DNA from: Nitrospira sp. UBA2083
Lineage (GTDB): Bacteria; Nitrospirota; Nitrospiria; Nitrospirales; Nitrospiraceae
DNA: 11,399 bases
Reading direction: 5' to 3'
Assembly (NCBI GenBank): GCA_002331625.1
Contig: DCZN01000080.1
Location: 73,582 to 84,980 of the forward strand
Positions 7,856 through 11,399 of this stretch are shown piece by piece (position 1 is the stretch's first letter; each line of letters starts with the position of its first letter). Under the pieces are notes generated by a model. That model was not told the origin of the DNA and did no database searches. It worked only from the letters and a program-made list of their open reading frames with translations. A program made the position numbers and the translations under genes.

Positions 7856-8304
7856 CCCGAGTTCTTCATGAGCGTTTCTGCTGCAACAAGCCTGGCCTAT
7901 GGTGTTCTCACGGCTAGAATCGCCCTCGGCTGAAGTTCGGCGAGGGAATCTCTTTTCGACCGTCCATCAAGAATGTTTACTGATCAGCAAGTTGAGCAGT
8001 GGATCTGCCGGGCTGTCCTTGCTCGACCTTGACCGCACCCTTGCCTCGATAGAGGTGGCAGCGACCTAGGGATTTGACCAGGTTACTCGTGATAATTTGC
8101 CTGGTTGGTCGTTCTGGTCTGATCTGGCCTGAATTGGACATATCCTGCCCTTGCCAGGCATTTGCCTAGGAAACTAGAATTGAACGGCCTTGCCCAAGTC
8201 TCCATGAGTTCAATCCTGTGTGGCATGTGTCTAGCGTCACGTGCAGGTACGGCGGTCATCACTGTCTCGCACTCGGCTCATTGTTCTGAGGAGGAGATGA
8301 ATCC
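7856..8304. other. Intergenic leader of the two-component operon
   Basis: These 449 bases have no convincing gene. A 19-codon frame at 7973-8032 (MFTDQQVEQWICRAVLARP) has no clear ribosome site. Short symmetric elements are ACCAGG/CCTGGT (8079-8105) and AGGCA-TT-TGCCT (8156-8167), the latter about 137 bases before the kinase start; either could be a regulatory site but neither is distinctive. I found no promoter pair good enough to annotate. Confidence 0.55.
7923..7956 (+). terminator. Weak candidate intrinsic terminator
   Basis: CCCTCG (7923-7928) pairs with CGAGGG (7941-7946) across a 12-base loop and is followed by AATCTCTTTT. It lies 67 bases after the small winged-helix gene. The stem is short and the T-run is interrupted, so this is only a candidate. 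Confidence 0.3.
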
Positions 8305-9711
8305 GTGAGCACATCGTCAGGCGGCTGGATCATTGCAGCAGCAGCAGCAGCAGTCTTCGCTCTCGACGTCGTCCTCCCCCTCGGTGTCGCAGTGCCGATG
8401 CTGTACGTGATCCCGGTTCTCCTCACCTGGTTGGTGCCAGGTTCGCGAATAACCACTGTCATGGCAGGCTGTTCCGTTGCCCTGACATGCCTGGGCATAA
8501 TCTTTTCTCCCGGTGAGTTCACTATGGCGGATGCGGCAGATCGGGCCTTTGCCACGATATTGCTGCTTGTCGTCGCCGGCCTCTTGGTTAGTCAAAAACA
8601 ATCGGCCAGACAGATTGCCGTGATCCAACAGGCGAGGGATGAGAGCGAGGAGCGGTTGCGTCTGTTCATCACCTATGCGCCGGCAGCACTCGCCATGTTC
8701 GACCGCGATATGCGCTATCTTGCCCTGAGCCGGCGGTGGATGACGGATTATCGGACCCCAATAGATGTGATCGGCCGGTCGCACTACGACGTGTTTCCCG
8801 ATGTTCCTGAACGGTGGAAAGCGGCACACCGCCGTGGATTGGCCGGTGACATTGTGCGGGTAGAAGAAGATCGATTCGTGCGAGCGACCGGTGCCGAGCA
8901 GTGGCTTCACTGGGAAGTTCGACCTTGGCGAGTGAACGACGATCAGGTAGGCGGCATCGTCATTTTTACAGAGGATATCACTCAGCGCAAACGAGATGAA
9001 GAAGAACTGCGCCGGCAGCGAGCAAGACAGGAAGACCTGGCCGCGAAATTGCTCATGGCTCAAGAGACTGAACGGCGGAGGCTTGCGCAGGATCTGCACG
9101 ACGATATCACGCAGCGCGTCGCCGCGGTGGCGATCGATCTGCAGAGCATCCGAGCGGTCTCGCCAGGATCCGAGGCATCGTTGATCGCTCAGGTTCATCG
9201 GTCAGGCAAGATGGCGGAGCAGATTGCAACGGATCTGCAGCATCTCTCGCATCGGTTGCATCCCTCCCTGCTCGAACACGTCGGATTGGAAGCGGCGGTC
9301 CAGGAGCATGCGGAGGAATTCGAAGGAAGAACGGGGTTGAAGACGCAAGTCGTGGTGCGCAACCTACCAGCCGTCCTTTCCCTTGCCCGAGCCACCTGTC
9401 TGTATCGGGTATTGCAGGAAAGTCTTCAGAACGTCCGCAAACATGCCAATGCAACCCATGTTTTGGTTCGGCTCTTGGGCACGAAGGGGGGGGCCGGGCT
9501 CTGTATCCATGATGACGGACGCGGGTTTGACTATGTGCAGCAGACGTCAAATGGACGGAAAGGGCTCGGTCTCATCAGCATGGAAGAACGCGTGGAAGCG
9601 CTGCAGGGCACGTTTCGCATCAAGACAAGACCAGGCGACGGCACGGAGGTGCATGTCTGGATGCCCATGGACCGGCATGAGGTCACAACGATGGGAAGCG
9701 TGGGAGCATGA
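8305..9711 (+). CDS. PAS-domain sensor histidine kinase, NarL-partner (HisKA_3) type
   Basis: 468 residues from GTG 8305; GAGGAGGAG (8289-8296) lies about 8 bases upstream and the ATG at 8297 is out of frame. About four membrane helices occupy residues 8-96, with little outside the membrane, so sensing is probably in the membrane or through the PAS domain. A PAS fold spans about 114-228 (FITYAPAALAMFDRDMRYLA to TEDITQRK), followed by a short coiled coil. The dimerisation/phosphoacceptor motif ETERRRLAQDLHDDITQR puts the phosphorylated histidine at H265. The HATPase domain shows the N-box QESLQNVRKHA (N376), DDGRGFD (403-409) and GLGLISMEERV (420-430). It overlaps the regulator gene by ATGA and almost certainly phosphorylates it. 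The signal is unknown. Two simple-sequence tracts lie inside the gene. Confidence 0.95.
   Translation: MSTSSGGWIIAAAAAAVFALDVVLPLGVAVPMLYVIPVLLTWLVPGSRITTVMAGCSVALTCLGIIFSPGEFTMADAADRAFATILLLVVAGLLVSQKQSARQIAVIQQARDESEERLRLFITYAPAALAMFDRDMRYLALSRRWMTDYRTPIDVIGRSHYDVFPDVPERWKAAHRRGLAGDIVRVEEDRFVRATGAEQWLHWEVRPWRVNDDQVGGIVIFTEDITQRKRDEEELRRQRARQEDLAAKLLMAQETERRRLAQDLHDDITQRVAAVAIDLQSIRAVSPGSEASLIAQVHRSGKMAEQIATDLQHLSHRLHPSLLEHVGLEAAVQEHAEEFEGRTGLKTQVVVRNLPAVLSLARATCLYRVLQESLQNVRKHANATHVLVRLLGTKGGAGLCIHDDGRGFDYVQQTSNGRKGLGLISMEERVEALQGTFRIKTRPGDGTEVHVWMPMDRHEVTTMGSVGA
8335..8352 (+). repeat. (GCA)6 trinucleotide tract in kinase TM1
   Basis: Six tandem GCA codons encode alanines 11-16 inside the first membrane helix of the kinase. 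Length change by slippage would stay in frame and alter TM1 length. Confidence 0.85.
9486..9493 (+). repeat. G8 homopolymer inside kinase ATPase domain
   Basis: Eight consecutive G bases encode the end of Lys and two Gly codons (T-K-G-G-A-G) at about residues 393-398, between the N-box and DDGRGFD. A one-base slip would frameshift the protein before its ATP-binding G-boxes. It is also a place where sequencing errors occur. Confidence 0.85.
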
Positions 9712-10370
9712 GTCAGGTGCGCAAGCCACACGTGCTGATGGCCGACGACCATTCGATTCTCCTGGCCGGGGTACGCAAGCTGATCGAAGAGCACTGTGAA
9801 GTCGTGGGAACCGTGGAGGATGGTCGGGCGTTACTCGAAGCGGCTGGTCGACTCAAACCAGATCTCATTCTCCTCGATATTTCCATGCCGCTGTTGAACG
9901 GTCTGGAGGCCGCACGCCAACTCAAGAAAGCCCTGCCCGAGGCGAAACTGCTCTTTCTGACGATGCATGCGAGTTCCCGCTATGCCACCGAAGCGTTCAG
10001 AGTGGGCGCCCATGGGTTTCTGCTGAAACAGTCGGCCGCGTCGGAATTGCCTCAGGCAATCGACGCCGTCCTGAAGGGGAATCACTACCTCACGCCTTCT
10101 CTCGCCAAGCCGATGATCGACCAAGCGCTGAAATTGGAAAAGACCCCGACCGTCAAGGAGGCGGTAAAAGAATTGACGCCCCGTCAACGGGAGATCTTAC
10201 AACTCATCGGGGAAGGCAAGGGGACCAAAGAGATTGCCACCCTGCTGAACCTGTCCGTGAAGACCGTGCAATTCCATAAGACCTGTCTCATGCAGGAGTT
10301 GAATATCCACACCACGGCGGCGTTGATGCGCTACGCCATCACGCAAGGCTTCGCCAGCGCAGAATTGTAG
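9708..10370 (+). CDS. NarL/FixJ-family response regulator
   Basis: 220 residues from the ATG in the ATGA overlap with the kinase stop (9708-9711), with GGGAG just upstream. The receiver domain (about 7-122) has the acidic pair D13/D14, phosphorylation site D57 in LILLDISMP, the switch residue T85 in LLFLTMHA and K107 in GFLLKQS. A linker of about 30 residues follows, then a LuxR-type helix-turn-helix (about 155-214: LTPRQREILQLIGEGKGTKE, IATLLNLSVKTVQFHKT). It is expected to bind DNA as a phosphorylated dimer. All catalytic residues are intact. Targets are not visible; its own operon, the small-protein genes on either side, and the efflux operon upstream are the nearest candidates. No clear terminator follows. 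Confidence 0.96.
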   Translation: MSQVRKPHVLMADDHSILLAGVRKLIEEHCEVVGTVEDGRALLEAAGRLKPDLILLDISMPLLNGLEAARQLKKALPEAKLLFLTMHASSRYATEAFRVGAHGFLLKQSAASELPQAIDAVLKGNHYLTPSLAKPMIDQALKLEKTPTVKEAVKELTPRQREILQLIGEGKGTKEIATLLNLSVKTVQFHKTCLMQELNIHTTAALMRYAITQGFASAEL

Positions 10371-10571
10371 TGGTTCTGTCCCCTTCTCGATAGTCTCTTC
10401 CGCTCACTGACCTCATCATTGGAACGGCGTACCAGCCATTCGTTGATTCCCCAAGGACCGGCGAAAAGGAATCTGTTCAATTGAGCTGGGTCGCAGGTAA
10501 CTTTCATCCTATGGTCAGGGCGAATGCCTAGTAGGCGCAGTGCGGTCGTCGTTTTAGAGTGACGCAGTGGT
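10371..10571. other. Intergenic spacer
   Basis: 201 bases between the regulator and the second small gene. It shows no clear hairpin terminator, promoter or ribosome site. The minus strand is open across it, reading into both neighbouring genes, but that frame has no recognisable domain and no ribosome site that I can defend. Confidence 0.5.
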
Positions 10572-10778
10572 ATGAGTTTCACCACTCATCACATCCAGAT
10601 TGACCAGATGCCGTCTGCGCTTCAACAACTAGGGACATGGTGTCGAGAGGAGGAAGTCGCAGGGTTGTGTCCGGACCTGACGGAAGACCAAGTCTTTCTG
10701 GCCAGCGGCTCCTTAACCCGAAGCAGTCGGGTATGCCTGATGTTGGATATCAACCATAGGTACTGGGTCACGGCGTAG
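10572..10778 (+). CDS. Small winged-helix-like protein, copy B (diverged paralogue)
   Basis: 68 residues from ATG 10572; an in-frame stop at 10560 excludes an earlier start. It aligns without gaps to the protein at 7643-7855 over its whole length, about 51 percent identical by eye. The best-kept blocks are EEVAG-x-CP-x-LT-x-D-x-VFL and the C-terminal YWV-x-A, and all three cysteines are kept (24, 33, 55). It differs where structure should matter: a proline (P14) enters helix 1, and VIDYLTKTGQ of copy A becomes ASGSLTRSSR in the presumed third helix. No Shine-Dalgarno is visible, unlike copy A. It may be a decaying duplicate or a diverged form with another role; the frame is still intact. Confidence 0.65.
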   Translation: MSFTTHHIQIDQMPSALQQLGTWCREEEVAGLCPDLTEDQVFLASGSLTRSSRVCLMLDINHRYWVTA

Positions 10779-10790
10779 GCCGGTGGGGCG

Positions 10791-10810
10791 GATTCACGTG
10801 AGAGTGAATC
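10791..10810. repeat. 7-bp inverted repeat after copy B
   Basis: GATTCAC (10791-10797) and GTGAATC (10804-10810) pair perfectly across a 6-base loop, 12 bases after the stop of the small gene. No T-run follows, so it would be at best a weak terminator; an operator before the next gene is the alternative. Confidence 0.45.
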
Positions 10811-10929
10811 GTTGCCACAACCGAGTTCGTTCTAACGCTGTCCTGATGCCGTGTGAATTGTGGACAGGCGAGGGGTGTGGGATGACGAGCGCAAGGCGAA
10901 TAGCTGTCCCTCGGAGAAGGAGAACCATC

Positions 10930-11214
10930 ATGCATGTCAAGGGATTCATTCTCGAGGACGACCAGGGAAGGGAATTTGTGTTGGGGTGTGAGCGGCCTTA
11001 TACCCAGATTGGGCAGAAGTTCTTCCTCCGAGGCTGGCAGCGGCGACGATTGGTTCCACTGCAATATTCGGAACGGGAACTTCGTGAAATCGTTGGAGGC
11101 ATCCTCATCACACTCGAGGAACTCTTTGAGACTCTCCCACGATTTTCTGGAAAGAGAGACCACGATGTCTCCATCGGTCTTGTCAATTCACTAAATGGCA
11201 GAGGGCACATGTAG
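10930..11214 (+). CDS. Orphan hypothetical protein, about 94 residues
   Basis: ATG 10930 follows AGAAGGAGAA (10916-10925), and the frame closes with TAG 11212-11214. The protein starts MHVKGFILEDDQGREFVLG. It has a basic middle (RGWQRRRLVPLQYSERELRE), a hydrophobic helix (IVGGILITLEELFETL) and a polar tail. An in-frame ATG at 10882, behind GAGGGG, would add 16 mostly basic residues (MTSARRIAVPRRRRTI) and remains possible. No membrane helix, signal peptide or known domain is recognised. It lies 151 bases after the small gene and probably has its own promoter or is read through. A minus-strand frame covers the same bases but looks like a shadow. Confidence 0.6.
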   Translation: MHVKGFILEDDQGREFVLGCERPYTQIGQKFFLRGWQRRRLVPLQYSERELREIVGGILITLEELFETLPRFSGKRDHDVSIGLVNSLNGRGHM

Positions 11215-11228
11215 GCCCTGCGCTGCCC

Positions 11229-11342
11229 GTGCTGCTTCCGGGTTACAAAGTGGAAGGAAGCCTCCACTGGTTGCTGGGAGATGAAGCATTCAAGCACGAC
11301 GTGCTGGTTGTGCATGGAGTGGACACGAGAGCTTATCGGTGA
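11229..11342 (+). CDS. Short protein-like frame, possible gene remnant
   Basis: A frame ending at TGA 11340-11342 reads LPGYKVEGSLHWLLGDEAFK, then HDVLVVHGVDTRAYR, with a composition more like real protein than chance. The only nearby start is GTG 11229, with no ribosome site. The frame stays open further upstream under the orphan gene but is not protein-like there. It could be the tail of a broken gene. A second frame from ATG 11281 is open to the window end, with GGAG directly touching the ATG, which is too close for normal initiation. Confidence 0.2.
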   Translation: MLLPGYKVEGSLHWLLGDEAFKHDVLVVHGVDTRAYR

Positions 11343-11399
11343 CGGACTAGTCGATAGCAGGGCAAATCCTAACGAGACAGCACCAATTGTGCCACATAC

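Noticed and set aside
8317..9198. 293-codon minus-strand open frame inside the histidine kinase
   Set aside because: Shadow frame: the run of cysteines at its end is simply the antisense of the GCA repeat, and the plus-strand kinase motifs are complete.
10331..10585. Minus-strand 84-codon frame across the spacer after the regulator
   Set aside because: It overlaps the ends of two better-supported plus-strand genes, has no ribosome site and no known domain.
10783..10929. Longer N-terminus for the orphan gene from ATG 10783
   Set aside because: No ribosome site, and the added residues span the 7-bp inverted repeat and look non-coding; starts at 10930 or 10882 are both better placed.

Overview
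All convincing genes in this window lie on the + strand. The DNA is moderately GC-rich. The export genes are Gram-negative in type: a TolC-like outer-membrane channel, a periplasmic adaptor and ABC-2 permeases. The overall style (many small orphan ORFs, a PAS histidine kinase with a NarL-type regulator, Shine-Dalgarno motifs of the AGGAGG kind) reminds me of Nitrospira/Nitrospirota. That assignment is an impression from memory and was not tested; any Gram-negative with a similar GC content would also fit.

Region 1 (1-6958) is one export operon: the 3' part of a TolC-family gene, an HlyD/YbhG-type adaptor, a small DUF2269-type membrane protein, a double-NBD ABC ATPase of the YbhF/RbbA type, and two ABC-2 permeases of the YbhS/YbhR type. 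The last four genes are joined by three 4-base stop/start overlaps, so they are probably translationally coupled. Together they describe a tripartite efflux machine: ATPase plus permease heterodimer in the inner membrane, adaptor across the periplasm, TolC-like duct in the outer membrane. The substrate cannot be read from the sequence. The DUF2269 protein is the unusual passenger.

Region 2 (6959-7642) is gene-poor. It holds two perfect or near-perfect short hairpins without U-tracts, a 15-base direct repeat, and a possible 26-codon ORF behind a strong Shine-Dalgarno.

Region 3 (7643-10778) is a two-component system (PAS histidine kinase plus NarL/FixJ regulator, overlapping by 4 bases). It is bracketed by two paralogous proteins of about 70 residues that look like winged helices and share three cysteines. 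The upstream copy has a strong ribosome binding site. The downstream copy has none visible and carries helix-breaking changes, so it may be decaying or diverged.

Region 4 (10779-11399) holds an orphan gene of about 94 codons and a short protein-like reading frame near the window edge. No tRNA, rRNA, CRISPR array, insertion sequence or integrase was recognised. The best candidate for something undescribed is the paired small-protein/two-component arrangement, and the evidence for a functional link there is only positional.
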